DNA of 64,000 nucleotides from Silene conica (taxonomy: Eukaryota; Streptophyta; Magnoliopsida; Caryophyllales; Caryophyllaceae): NCBI GenBank assembly GCA_029255685.2, contig CM055311.2:16390952-16454951 (forward strand). The letters run 5' to 3'. The notes beneath the pieces are model-generated. The model did no database searches. It saw nothing but the letters and a program-made list of their open reading frames with translations, and was not told where the DNA came from. This document shows positions 1 through 11,800 of this stretch, piece by piece. The stretch's first letter is position 1; every line of letters begins with the position of its first letter. The position numbers and the translations under genes are program-made.

Positions 1-2
1 CC

Positions 3-252
3 ACCTCGTCTTCAAAAGAGCAAGACAAGTGCCTTTATTGCACGAGGATCGGTCATTGGAAGCGAAATTGCCCCAAATACTTAAGTGATCTCAAAAATGG
101 GAAGGCAACCGCCGTAGGTAATAATTCTCGTTTAAATTCATGTCATTTATCAACTTATGTATAATGATACAAATGTGTTGATATTTACCCTTTTTAATTG
201 TTTTAAAGGGGCGCCTCCTAATAATGATAAGGGCAAGGAGAAGGAAGCTTGA
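3..252 (+). CDS. gag: gag C-terminus with CCHC zinc knuckle, probably two exons (partial)
   Basis: The frame is open from the window edge and encodes a retroviral-type zinc knuckle, CX2CX4HX4C, with cysteines from position 30 (CLYC..GHWKRNC) and the typical Copia continuation PKYLSDLKNGK. The frame then meets a GT...AG segment (118-208, 91 bp, AT-rich). Removing it leaves the frame open through a Lys/Glu-rich tail to TGA at 250-252. The knuckle binds RNA in nucleocapsid. No protease or integrase follows, so the gene appears to be gag only. The intron is inferred from splice dinucleotides and frame. The alternative is decay of a once longer polyprotein. Confidence 0.5.
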
Positions 253-2620
253 AGTTCCTTACTTGGATGGCTATGGCAGCATCCAAATTGATCGAAGACT
301 TGAAGAGCTAGCCTCTAATTTTCATATCGTCTTCTTTCATATTTTGCATTTTATTTATGGAACAATTTATTTTCTTGTAAGACAAGGATTAAAATCCTAA
401 AACAATGGTTGTAATTTTGGATATTGGTGACTTGGTTTTCAATCGAGTCACTACTTTTGTTCTTAATCAATGTTTTGATTTCTCAAACAAATTGCATGCC
501 TTGTTTAAACATGAATATTAGTGATTTTATTACGCAATAAACTATTGATACGATCAATATAATATAATCAAAGTGTTGATTAAAACAGAGAACTACACCC
601 CATGAGATACTTTCAATCAAAATGAGACTATATTAGTTCATTATAAGATTTTCATTTTAAGTGAAAATGAGAATGTATTCATCACACCTATAAAACTTCA
701 AACATTCATATACATTGGTTAATCGAAATAGCTATCCTTATACGAATAAAGATTATTGTTAGAAGGATAGAGTGGGAGAAAATATTTCGCTCGCAAACCA
801 ATGATATAAATAACAAATCTTAGAGAAGATTCCTACTTGGGAGTCTTAAGAAGAGCCCTAAATGATTTGAAGAAACTACGAGAGGATACTGAAGAAACTA
901 CGGGAGGACACTCGAAGAAAGGTTCTTTATGTTCATTGTTTCATAGAGAGGAGACATGAAACCCCGTATGAATTCAGAAGGAATAACGGCTCCTTGAGAT
1001 AATGATTTTTTAAACATTATAAGATAATAGAGGAGAAATCATCTATCTATATGGGAAGAAAGACCGGTTCCTTAAATAAATGATTTTTCTAGGTTTATAA
1101 GATAAAAGAGAAGAAATCATCTCAATTCTCTCAATGTAGTTATAAGGAAATTATCATGTCATTTTCGTCTCGAGGAAACGAAGACATGATAAGAGGGTAA
1201 TGATTGATTGAATGGAAACAGATCACTATAGGGATAGTGACAGTGATAATAATTCGAGTAATAGTTTAATATGCGAGAAATGAAAGGTTCATTTAAGAAA
1301 TCAAGGGATATTGTTTTCAGTGGGAGCGATATTCATCAAAGAATTGAAACCTACCATTTTGAGAGAATGGGTGATTCTTTAAGAGTAAAGAATAAGAGGT
1401 ACTCAATTTAGATGAATAAAATAATTTGTATCATATGATGATGGAGCTTCAAAGGGAAGGTTTATTATATGGATAATAAAAGGTCGCCCACTAGAAGTTA
1501 GAATGGTTGGATACATTATTCATAACGATGAACAAAACCATTATCAAATAGCCAAGATGGATGAAAATTATTAGAATGATGAAATCATAAATAGACTACA
1601 ATGTAGATTTCAGTACATAAGTGACTAAAGAGAGTGATTCCTTAATCCCTCCAGTATATCGATACGTCACAAGTTATAAGATAACAGTGGGAGCTTTCCT
1701 CCGGAAAGGAAACTCAAAATCTAGAAAGAGTTCTAGATATGTACTCAAATGAAATCATATTATACGGGATAATATGAGAATGAAAGAGACAAAAATTTGT
1801 AAGTTTTGCAAATTATGAATAAGGGGTTATTCGCAAAACACTAATACAATTAGATGATTGTGCATCAAATGCAATGTAATAGTATTGACTATTGTTGCAT
1901 GACAACATCATTTGAGTTATAATTAACTCAAAGTAAAAGATACTTTGTCAGAATCCAAATGGGTTGTAAGAGACAACACTGAACCCCATAAGTGAACGGG
2001 ATTGACTTAGTATGGCCCCTAGCCGCTTACATGAGGTGACATCTCAATGCGACTAGAGTGTGAGGCGATTGATGACAAGTTCAAGTGCCATAGAGTCATA
2101 TGTGATGACTAGTCGATCACATAGGCAGACTGTAAGAGACACTCTGTCGGGAAATGTGACCGCTTATAGAGTTCTGGAAAGTTTATAGCCGGGTCATGGC
2201 GAGAGCTGCTATAGTATTCTTGTGAGTCAATTCTTAGACTAAAGACTACTCTCCCAAGATGGTACAGCTTAGGCATAACCTTGATCCATTCTCTACGACT
2301 TTTCGTAACTGGAGTCAAATGGGATTGTTTTGGGTTGTGACTAACTGTGACTAGTTGAAGGAAGTAGTGCGATAGAAATTGTCCACCCCTTGTCAGGGTT
2401 GTTCAAATCTCAGGGCCACTCGAGGAGAAGTTAACTGGAAATGCGTGGCCACGCTCGGAAGGTATCTATGGTAGATAACTCCGGTCAAACAGTTGTTCTC
2501 CAGATCGAGGAAACCACTCATGATATGATCGAATGCAAGTACGACCTCAGAGAGACATCTTGCATTGAGTGGGAGATTGTAATAGGACAAGAGAATTGGT
2601 GACGCACACTTGTCGAGGAC
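253..2620 (+). other. non-coding interior and 3' UTR of element F
   Basis: AT-rich, with stops in all frames and no domain I recognise. It contains GTGGGAG at 772, 1320, 1687 and 2569, in the same order as in element E. From about 1980 to 2600 it matches the E 3' region and, more weakly, the 3' UTR of coding Copia A. This includes the block at 2408-2463 (ggccactcgaggag ... gtggccacgctcgg). The short minus-strand ORFs at 2109-2590 fall in this UTR and look spurious. Confidence 0.6.
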
Positions 2621-2631
2621 AAGTGGGAGAT
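2621..2631 (+). promoter_or_regulatory. polypurine tract of element F
   Basis: Purine run aagtgggaga followed by t, directly abutting the TGTTGGG LTR start. Plus-strand DNA synthesis would prime here. Elements A, E and G carry near-identical tracts at the same place. Confidence 0.8.
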
Positions 2632-3903
2632 TGTTGGGAAATGTGTCCTCAACAATAGTGCGATCACATAATAAATCTCATGACGAGAATGCGCAAGGGA
2701 TGATACGAATTATTAGTCAACTGACCAACATTAATCGGTAATGATTGGCTAGCTAGAGTTTGACATTACTGTCGTATGACGGTGGTGGTCAGTTGATCCC
2801 TTTAGGTCACACCTTTAGGACAGTTCCCTTAATTGATAAAATGATCAAATGTATATTGATACGATTTGATCATATTCCTTAAACTCGTATATCGAGAAAT
2901 TAGAGGTTAAATCTTAATGTAAGATTTATGTTTAAAATTGAAATGTGTCAATTGTTAAACATTAAACGATATTTCATAATATCGTAATTAGAATGAATTG
3001 GGTTGAAATTAATACAAGGGTTGTAAATCGTATTGACGATAAATGATCATTTTACATTAGTAATTTCGAATTACTTATTAATTAAATAAATATGATTCAT
3101 TTAATTATGTACAATATTTATATGATAAATATTTATATGTTTTAAATGTACTAAAGCATTTTATATCTTAATAACATATAAGATGTCACACTTTGTACAA
3201 ATTGTACATTTTACAAAGTTGTAAAATGAAATCCATTTTATGGATTATGGTAGCCGGTTTTGATGAGGTTAGTTAAGGGTGTGTTTTGTCTTTATTAATG
3301 TATAAAACACAATCATTAAACACCACCTTGAGAACACTAACCTAGAGCCACCCTAGTGTCTTGAGAAGTCAAGATGTTCCCCCTTTGAGGCTCCCTAAAA
3401 CCGGCTTCCCCTTCCCAATATAAGCATGCTTAAGTTAATTAATTATATTTGAAGAGCATGCTTAATATATATATGTGTGACATTATATTCATTCTTTCTT
3501 CTTCTCAACCTAGCCGAAAATTTGCCTAAGTAAAAAGAATTATACAACCTCTAAATATATATTATAAGATAATAATATCATACTATTTTGTAGTATTCAA
3601 ATAACATTCTAATTAGAGAGATTATAATAAGTTTAAGGAGAAACCGGTTTTGTGCTAGCTTGTTCAAGATCTCGGTTGTTTAAGGGGTTGTCTTGGTGCA
3701 TCCAAAGGAGGTATTCTAATTTGGGTACTTGGAGGATCATCCTTGCTATAATCTTGGACCGTGTGTAAGGGTTCAATATCTCCTTATTTCCGCATATATT
3801 AGCATGCATAAGATCACTTATAATATGTTATTTAAAGGGTTAAATAAAAGATTATGTTAGTATGGCTAAAGATTAGTTTTTGAGTAACTAATAAAACCCA
3901 ACA
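2632..3903 (+). repeat. 3' LTR of element F (1272 bp)
   Basis: Begins TGTTGGG and ends CCCAACA, a 7-bp terminal inverted repeat. It carries the core block shared with the LTRs of A, E and G at 2713-2823. The right boundary is fixed by the resumption of Tekay-1 LTR sequence at 3904. The 5' LTR is outside the window. Confidence 0.85.
2713..2823 (+). promoter_or_regulatory. conserved LTR core block (F copy)
   Basis: About 110 bp recognisable in the LTRs of A, E, F and G. A TCAACTGACC arm, the centre gattggct..agtttgaca, then a GGTCAGTTGA arm and ggtcacacctttagga. In this copy the arms are inverted repeats and could form a hairpin. The function is unknown; conservation among diverged LTRs suggests a promoter or RNA element. 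Confidence 0.5.
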
Positions 3904-4568
3904 CCTTGTTCATCACGACATTACTGAAACAACGAAAGAGACGACTCTGACAACCACCTTAAACCACCATATACAACGGTCAACGAAGGCTAAGGGTGAC
4001 TCTACCCTGACTCAAACATAACTATCAACATCATAGTTCAACCCCACATGATTAACAGAGCCAAAACGTTGCTTATAGTATATGTAAAACACATCATAAA
4101 AGAGAACAGAACAACGAAAACAGAACGAAAACAAGGTGAGTGTACCGTATATTAGCAGCAAACAACCACAGTGGACCACCCTTTAACCACCGTGAACCCC
4201 TTCTCCCTAAACCTTGATGTGGCGGTAGCAGATGTATGTGAGGGTTGAGATGTGTTGATGCTAGGGTTAGGTTTTCTAGGTAGATCTATATAGGGCGGCA
4301 GTAAGTTGTGATTTGAGGTGTTTTACGTAGTTGAGATGTGTTATGTCGAGTGGGCTGGAGTTTGAGGGCACGCAAAACGAGGCCCAAAGTTATATCTTAC
4401 ACGGTCTACTACTAATGATAAGTCCGACCCCTTAACAACACATGTGAAATAAAATAAAACTTGTTCGATCAACCAATTATTTGAATACGAATATCCAAAT
4501 TACTATAACACATCAAATTATTAATTATTAAATATAAAATAGACTAAAAGAAAATACGGACTATTACA
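3904..4568 (-). repeat. 3' LTR of Tekay-1, 5' portion only
   Basis: On the minus strand it starts TGTAATAGTCC at 4568 and aligns with 29209-29866. It is interrupted at 3904 by the LTR of element F. The rest presumably lies left of the window, beyond F. Confidence 0.9.
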
Positions 4569-4581
4569 GTCTTCCCTCCTT
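4569..4581 (-). promoter_or_regulatory. polypurine tract of Tekay-1
   Basis: Minus-strand AAGGAGGGAAGAC abuts the 3' LTR start. About 20 bp upstream is the gypsy-typical sequence ttcgggacgaagttc (the complement is visible around 4588-4602). Confidence 0.8.
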
Positions 4582-4760
4582 AAAATGAACTTCGTCCCGA
4601 AGTTCACCATCCCAAGGTCAACAGAACTGATAAAAGAAATACTTAGCACACACAGAAAGTGACACCATATAACATTAGGAGATATTAAAAGTAATTTAAC
4701 ACACGAATTGTCACATTCTACCCTCCTAAAAAAAAGAAGGTTACGTCCTCGTAACATACC

Positions 4761-5628
4761 TCAAGTAAACAGCTCAGGATATTTTTCCCTCATCGAAACC
4801 TCAGTCTCCCAAGTAGCCTCCTCGACGTTATGTTTAGTCCACAATACCTTTACGAGCGCGGTCTCCCCATTCCTGGTTTTCCTCACCTTTCTGTCAAGGA
4901 TCTCCTTGGGTCTCTCCTCATAGGTTAATTGTTCATCAACCTCAATAGCCTCATGGTCAAGGATATGGGAAGGATCACTGATATACCTCCTTAGTTGCGA
5001 TACGTGGAACACATTGTGCACCCTGACTAAAGCTGGAGGTAGAGCTAATCGATAAGCTACTTCACCAACTCGCTCCAAAATCTCGAATGGTCCGATGAAT
5101 TTCTGGCTCAACTTGCCCCTCTTGCCAAACCGCATCACTCCTCTCATCGGTGATACTTTCAATAGAACTTTTTCTCCTGCCTCAAAGGTGATGTCACTCC
5201 GTTTTAGATCTGCGTAACTCTTTTGCCTATCTTGGGCGGCTTTCAATCTTCTGACGGATCACCTGGACCGGTACTCCTGAATCATCTCAGGTCCCAAGGT
5301 CACGGTATCAGCTCGATCATCCCAGCAGACTGGACTCCTACACTTCCTCCCATACAATGCCTCGAAATGAGCCATCCCGATGCTAGCATGGTAGCTTTTG
5401 TTATAGGAAAACTCTATCAAATCAAGTCTGTCCTCCCAAGATCCCCCAAACTCTAGTACACAAGCCCGTAACATATCTTCCAGTGTCTGGATAGTCCTCT
5501 CAGTCTGACCATCAGTTGCTGGATGAAATGCAGTACTCATCTTCAAAGTAATTCCCATCAATGCCTGTAACTCTTGCAAGAACTTAGAGATGAACCTGGA
5601 ATCACGGTCAGAAACAATGTCCTTAGGG
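4761..5628 (-). pseudogene. pol: Tekay-1 pol 3' segment: integrase C-terminus and chromodomain
   Basis: Continues the integrase from the other side of insertion A. Upstream are the second catalytic aspartate (IVSDRDSRF) and the glutamate motif (TDGQTER), then the integrase C-terminal fold (GEKVLLKVSP, GPFEILERVG, VFHVSQLR). The last 50 residues are a chromodomain (EEATWETE..MREKYPELF), which in chromoviruses targets integration to marked chromatin. Near 5235-5275 the frame passes through a TGA at 5259-5261. The family sequence before the KAAQDR motif is recovered only by shifting frame, so two small compensating indels are likely. The first 5 bp (5624-5628) are the TSD copy of insertion A. 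Confidence 0.85.
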
Positions 5629-6634
5629 TGTTGGGGCTGGTGTCCTTGACAGTTAGTACAATGACTTACTAAATCTCTTAAAGGATCACAAGGGCATACT
5701 TTTGTATTATTATCAGTTGATCCACGTTTATCAATAACGGTTGGCTTGCTAGATAAGTTTGACGTTATTGTCATACGGATGGCGGTGATCAACTGGTCCC
5801 TATACGTCACACCTATAGGACACGTTTGAGAGATGTGAAGGTATGAAAATACAGTCACATTTATGCCGGATATGACTAAACAGTTAGTCAGAGGAATTGA
5901 CTATTAAATTAGTCAATGAGATGTTGAGATTATTATTTAATACGGATTAAATAATTTTAGCTAATGCGGATTACATGATTAATTCGTAAAATTAAATACA
6001 AGCAGTTATATTTAATTAAATATTGAATTTGCGTATTAATATAAACAGTTATATTAATTTGGCCAATTATACAATATCGTATTTTATCAGACCATTATTA
6101 ATATATCGACTGTATTAATATTTGATAACATGTGTGCGATTTATAATAAATACCCGCAAATTATATTTTAGCAAAATGGGTCGAATCATGCATTGGAATA
6201 AGGTAGGAGTGGAAAGCCCACTCCTACCCAAGACCAATCTCGGCCGGCCAAGTATTACAAAAGGAGAGAACTTCTCCTTTTGTGAGACGACTGATTGTTT
6301 TACTGATTAAAAACAGATCTCAAGAATAATTAGGGTTTTGAGAACATCTTTTTCCCAAAACTCAGATCTCACATCTAAAACTTCAAAAGGCTCTCCCCAT
6401 ATTGCAAGGCAATTGGAGAGTACTTTCTAGCACACGCGGCATCATCTCAAACAAAGTCTTGGGTGCAAGTTATAGGAGGGAATTTACTTTAATTCCTGTT
6501 CTTAGGCCTATTCAAGCAAGGACCCAAGGTTGATTTCTTTTTCATGCTTTTTATTAATTTATGACAATAATCACAATTGTATGTTTCATTATAATCCTGC
6601 AAGTTTAGGGCGAATACATGCTTTATTCCCCATA
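5629..6634 (+). repeat. 5' LTR of Copia A
   Basis: 1006 bp. Begins TGTTGGGG and ends CCCCATA, where the 3' copy has the expected CCCCACA, so the last CA is mutated here. It aligns along its full length with 13384-14389. A third, more diverged copy is the solo LTR at 31860-32855. Confidence 0.93.
5712..5822 (+). promoter_or_regulatory. conserved LTR core block (A, 5' copy)
   Basis: Same block as in F, E and G. Inverted arms CAGTTGATC and GATCAACTG flank about 75 bp containing ggttggcttgctag and tttgacgttattgtcat. The 3' LTR copy is at 13467-13577 and the solo-LTR copy at 31944-32054. Confidence 0.5.
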
Positions 6635-6636
6635 AC

Positions 6637-6649
6637 TGGTATCAGAGCC
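6637..6649 (+). promoter_or_regulatory. primer binding site of Copia A
   Basis: TGGTATCAGAGCC, 2 nt downstream of the 5' LTR. It is complementary to the 3' end of plant initiator methionine tRNA, which primes minus-strand synthesis. Confidence 0.92.
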
Positions 6650-8453
6650 AGGCCATGAAAATTTTACTTTTGTGTTTTTCATAAGTTTTAAAACCTGAAA
6701 AACCGTTTTCTGTCGCTGAGTCGGTCGATCGACCACTTGTTGCGGTCGGTCGACCGCCTCCTGTGTCTATTTCTGTTTCGAAAGTTTTTCTTTTGTGAGT
6801 AATCGATCTTGTTTTTCGATTCCTGTTTACATATTGTTAATTAATCGATATTCTTGACAATATATGAACCCTTGTTGATGTTAATTTTGATTTACTTGTT
6901 TTAATCAAAGTTTAAAAGGTAAAAACTTGTTTTGATTTTGAAAACTGCAGCATTTTGCGTTTTTTGAAACTCGTTTTCTACTGTCTGGTGGTCGGTCGAC
7001 CTGATTGATAGGTCGGTCGACCGCCTATGCTGTTGCAGATTTTTTCCGTTTCTCGTCTGGAGGTCGGTCGACCACGTGTTTAGGTCGGTCAACCTCCCCC
7101 CTGTAGCAGACTCGTTTTTTTTTTATTTTCGAAAATAACATGTTTTATTTTCACATGGCCTTTAGTAATATACTATATACGGAAATAGTATATTATTAAT
7201 TTTGTGAAACGGTTCACCCTCGTTTGATACATATTATTTTAAAACGGTTTAAAATAATAGGATTATAAACTTATTAAAATTAAAGTGGTTAAAACGTTAT
7301 AATCACATAATTTTAATCCTAAAAGGTGGTTTGGTAAAAATTTGTTAATCATAATAACAGTATTATGTCATGAATGAATTTTGTTTTAGTTGATGCATTT
7401 TATTTGTCGTCTTGTTGATGCCTTGTGAATGCTTTCAATAACGTATTTAGTTTTTGCAAATGGTTGTAACTTAGTGTGGCCTTAGAAGATTGTGTCACCG
7501 TAATGATGGGACACAATCTTGCTTGTAATTTTGAGATCTTGAATCTCCGTTTTGGGTTTTTGCCATGTAATTACTTTTGTATTTAAATTAGAATGTATCT
7601 AGGACTACTTTTGTAATTTAAATTAGTAATTTTGTGAAGACCAAAGACAAGACGGAGACCGGATGCTCACTCCCGCTGCAAGGACCAAGATGGAACATTA
7701 AGACAAGCTTCTAGGGTCCAACGGTGGATTCCAAGTTGTTTTATGTTTATTTTGGTAGGATAGGCCACACTAGGACTTTTATTTACGTTTATCGCATTTA
7801 TTTTATGCTTTCATCGATAATAGCTTGCATCATATTCCGCCTAAAACCAAACCACCTATTACATGCCTGAAAACTGACTCATGTAGAGGTTACGCGTTAG
7901 TTTTCTGTGACAATACAGATGTCACATGTCAATTGCAAAGCCATCACTTTATTTCATTCATTCACGAATATGCTAGATTTTAGTTCACTTAATATGAATA
8001 AATATAAGTCGATGGGGTCTTCCTCGTATAACCAAAAATTGAGAATAGTCTTTATAAATCAGCCTCCCATGAATCCCTTCTTCGTCGGTAGGCATAATAT
8101 GACCCCTTCTACGTCGGGTAAGTGGGAACAGATGATTTATTTTATCTCAACATCATGGTCACTCGATAATATCCAGTGACTGAGATGGACTAATAGATAG
8201 GATTTACGGAAATCTACCGACCAAGAGTTCCAACGGTGGAATTAGCCAAACTGTGGGCTTATCAATATACGGAAATTGAGTCTTTGGATCATTTATATAA
8301 TTCTTGAGGGAGATCAATTATATAAATGCATGAGTCTACGAGTTTAAATTCAATTTAATATAGACTTAAATCACAACAATGAGTTGCTTATATGGTTTTG
8401 TTTTATCTTCTTTTCAGTCTAGAACACGTTCAATTAAATTGCTGTATAACTAA
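6650..8453 (+). other. long 5' leader of Copia A
   Basis: 1.8 kb between primer site and gag ATG with no credible coding sequence; the small ORF at 7907-8179 has no recognisable domain. Three pairs of GGTCGGTCGACC-type palindromes lie at 6718-7098. The stretch 7480-8340 has a counterpart in the leader of element E (about 43100-44050), with the same order of motifs around gacaagacgg and the later ggtggtgctag-like region. Confidence 0.6.
6718..7098 (+). repeat. three paired GGTCGGTCGACC palindromic modules
   Basis: Pairs at 6720-6762, 6990-7022 and 7062-7095. Each pair is two near-copies of ggtcggtcgacc separated by 8-11 nt, in otherwise AT-rich leader. GGTCGACC is a perfect palindrome. Being just downstream of the primer site, it could be an RNA dimer-initiation or packaging structure; that is inference only. 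Similar GC-rich paired modules occur in the LTRs of B and Athila. Confidence 0.7.
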
Positions 8454-8876
8454 ATGGCTGGTGAAGACCCAATGCCAAGTGCCAAGCTAGCACGTGAATC
8501 CTGGCTAAAGGCCTTCATGGACTCCATGAATCAGTCAACTAGACTGAGGAATGATGGGTCAAACTTCTCTGATTGGGAGGCAGCACTACGGAATGCTGCC
8601 ATTGCTGACGGAAAGCTTAAGTATTTAACTGAGCCCATTCCGGCACACCCAGGAACTGGAGCTAGAGCCAACGAAGTTCGCGCTCATAGCGACTTCGTCA
8701 TGGAAGCGGGTGCGATAAAGAACGTACTCATCTATGCAATGGAATCAAATTTGCAAAGACGCTTCATATCCCATGGTGCAAACAAGATTTTCACCACGCT
8801 CTCTAACGAATTCTCCAAGGCTCCGAGAATCGTTTCTTATGAGCATACCTGTCGCTTCTTTGAGGCGAAACTCTAG
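8454..8876 (+). CDS. gag: Copia A gag N-terminal part, ending at in-frame TAG
   Basis: 140 codons from an ATG that follows the long leader. It encodes the N-terminal Copia gag region (NDGSNFSDWEAALRNAAI, then YAMESNLQRRF), which in this superfamily forms the capsid. The frame stops at TAG 8874-8876, then continues without shift into 8877-12482. A sense codon such as CAG in the parent would need a single C-to-T change. No Shine-Dalgarno logic applies; this start is chosen because it is the first Met giving the family N-terminus. Confidence 0.85.
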   Translation: MAGEDPMPSAKLARESWLKAFMDSMNQSTRLRNDGSNFSDWEAALRNAAIADGKLKYLTEPIPAHPGTGARANEVRAHSDFVMEAGAIKNVLIYAMESNLQRRFISHGANKIFTTLSNEFSKAPRIVSYEHTCRFFEAKL

Positions 8877-11800
8877 AAGGGCCAAGCTGTTAGCCCACAT
8901 ATTCTCAACATGATTGAGAATATCGAGAAACTGGAGACCCTGAACTGCAAGATCAGTGAGAGCATAATCGTTGATCGAATGCTTCATTCGCTTCATGATG
9001 GGTTCGCCCTCTTTAGGGCCAACTATTACATGAACGACATGAAGAAGACTTCTCATGAGCTCCACTCCCTTCTCGTACAGACCGAGAAGGATCTGAAATT
9101 AAGTGGGAGCGTGAAGCAAGATGTTCTCATGATCTCCAGTAAGGGTAAGGGTAAGGGTAAAGCTAAAGCTCAGGGCGACCTAACAGTAGGCAAGCCCAAG
9201 TTTAAGAGGTCAGGATTCACTAAGAGTGGGCCAGGTGAGTCGAGCAACTCACAGGGCAAAACTAAGAGCAAGGATACTAGCATGGAATGCCACCATTGCC
9301 ACAAGACTGGGCATTGGAGGCGCTCATGCCCCGTGTATCGTGAGGACATTAAGGCAGGCCGCGTATCTCCTGTTGGTATGTCTTCTTATTTTATTCACAT
9401 GATTGAGATTAACCATGCAAGTTACGGAACTTGGGTACTAGATACTGGTTGTGGTTCTCATCTATGTAATCATGTGCAGGGCCTCCGAAACCAAGAACCC
9501 CTAATCAAGGGTGAGGTTGACCTGCGTGTCGGGAATGGAGCACGTGTTGCTGCAATCTCGAGGGGAACATACGTGATCCAGCTTCCAAGTGGATTCGAGT
9601 TATCTTTATATAACTGTTATTATGTTCCTTGTTTGTCCAAAAACATTATTTCAGTTTCTGCGCTTGACAAACTCGGTTTTTCATTTGTAATAGAGAATAA
9701 TAGCTGTATTTTCTCCTTACACAATATGATTTATGGCAAGGCAGTTTCCATGAATGGAATTTATGTTTTAGATCAAACCACCGAAATATTACATGTGAAT
9801 AATAAGAAATTAAAGGTAGGTGACAAAGATCAAACTTACCTATGGCATTGTCGTATGGGACACATAAATGAGAAACGCGTGAAACAGCTCATACAGAATG
9901 GAGCTATCTCGCCCTTTGATTTCGAATCATATGGCACGTGTGAATCATGTCTCATCAGTAAGATGACTCGTATTTCCTTCAAAGGTGTTGGAATGCGCGC
10001 TGCCGACCTATTAGGACTCATACATACGGACGTATGTGGCCCTATGTCGATCAACGCACGAGAAGGCTATAGGTATTTCATCACTTTCACGGATGATTTG
10101 AGTAGATATGGCTATGTCTACTTAATGAAGCACAAAAGTGAATCCTTTGACAAGTTCAAAGAATATCAGAATCGGGTACAGAACCAGCTGGGTAGAAAGA
10201 TTAAAGCACTACGTTCTGATCGTGGTGGTGAGTATCTTTCACACGAGTTTGATCAACACCTTAAAGACTGTGGCATCGTGCTACAGTTAACTCCACCTGG
10301 AACACCACAATTAAATGGTGTGTCCGAACGGAGAAATCGGACTTTACTTGATATGGTTCGATCCATGATGAGTCACACTGTTGTGCCTGATTCATTGTGG
10401 GGCTATGCTCTTTTGTCGGCCGCTCTAATTCTTAACCGAAGTCCGTCTAAAGCTGTTGATAAGTCTCCATACGAATTATGGAAGGGAACGGTCCCCAACT
10501 TGTCCTTTATTCGGGTTTGGGGCTGCGAGGCTTATGTCAAGTGGAGACACGAGGATAAGCTCGGCCCGCGATCGGTCAAAACATACTTTATAGGCTATCC
10601 AAAGGGAACTTTTGGTCATTACTTCTACTCGCCAACCGAACAACGTGTTTTTGTTGCGGCTAGTGCGACGTTCTTAGAGAAAGAATTTCTCGAGAACAAG
10701 TCGAGTAATAGAACCTTCGATTTATCGGAGGTTCAAGAACCAACTACCGAGCAACCATTGGAGGAAACAGTTCCTTCAACCGAGGCTGCGGTAGATATTC
10801 CTGAGGAACCTAGGAGATCGGGAAGAGTCTCCATTCCTCCGGACAGATACATTGGTATGGTCGAGGAACATGATATGGATGACGTCTTACTCCTAGAGGG
10901 TAATGAACCCTCAACCTATAAAGGTGCCATGACCAGTTCTGACTCAAAGCTATGGCTAGAAGCCATGCAATCCGAGATGGACTCCATGTATGAGAACAAC
11001 GTGTGGGATCTTGTGGACCTACCTGCAAAGGTGCGTCCCCTTCAATGCAAATGGCTTTACAAAATAAAGCATGCCGTGGAAGGTAAACAAGACATCCATA
11101 AGGCAAGACTAGTTGCTAAAGGTTTCACCCAAGTGCCAGGCTTGCACTACGATGAGATTTTTGCACCCGTAGTCATGCTACGTTCCATTCGGATTATCTT
11201 AGCGATAGCCGCATTTCATGACTACGAAATATGGCAAATGGACGTTAAAACCGCCTTCTTAAACGGTTATTTGGAGGAAGAGTTGTACATGGTACAACCC
11301 GAGGGTTTTGTTGATCCAGAACATCCTAAGAAGGTTTGCAAGCTTAAGCGTTCCATCTATGAACTTAAGCAAGCATCGCGGAGTTGGAATCATCGCTTCG
11401 ACCAAGTGATAAAAGAGAATGGATTCGTTCGATCAGTCGAGGAACCATGTCTCTATATCAAGTCGAGTGGGAGCAAGATTGTATTCCTAGTACTGTATGT
11501 CGACGACATACTCTTGATTGGGAATGACATACCTCTCCTATCTTCGGTTAAAGCATGGTTGAAAAACCATTTCCAGATGAAAGATCTGGGAGAGGCAAAA
11601 AGAATTTTGGGCATCCGTATCTACAGGGATAGATCACGACGGATGTTGTCTCTCAGTCAGGAGTCTTACATAGATAAGATTCTAGAGAGATTCAGCATGG
11701 CGAACTCCAAGAAGGGGTTCCTCCCTATGACTCCTGGGCTTCACTTGAGCAAGACTCAAGAAGCTAAGTCATTGGAAGAGAAAGAGCGCATGAGTCGGAT

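Larger units (their letters stand above)
1..3903 (+). mobile_element. Copia-like gag-only LTR retrotransposon F, 3' portion
   Basis: Right-hand part of an LTR retrotransposon that enters from beyond the left edge. In order it shows the end of a gag with a zinc knuckle, about 2.4 kb without usable ORFs, a polypurine tract, and a 3' LTR starting TGTTGGG and ending CCCAACA. The interior is colinear with element E (49644-52213), and both share LTR and 3'-UTR blocks with coding Copia A. It interrupts the 3' LTR of Tekay-1: sequence from 3904 onward aligns with the Tekay-1 5' LTR at 29209. The expected TSD would be ccttg (3904-3908), but the left flank is outside the window. No protease, integrase or RT is seen in the visible interior, so it is probably non-autonomous. 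Confidence 0.8.

Noticed and set aside
5259..5858. A 199-codon minus ORF read as one protein
   Set aside because: It fuses LTR sequence of Copia A (above 5628) to Tekay integrase. Only the part below 5629 is a real coding remnant.
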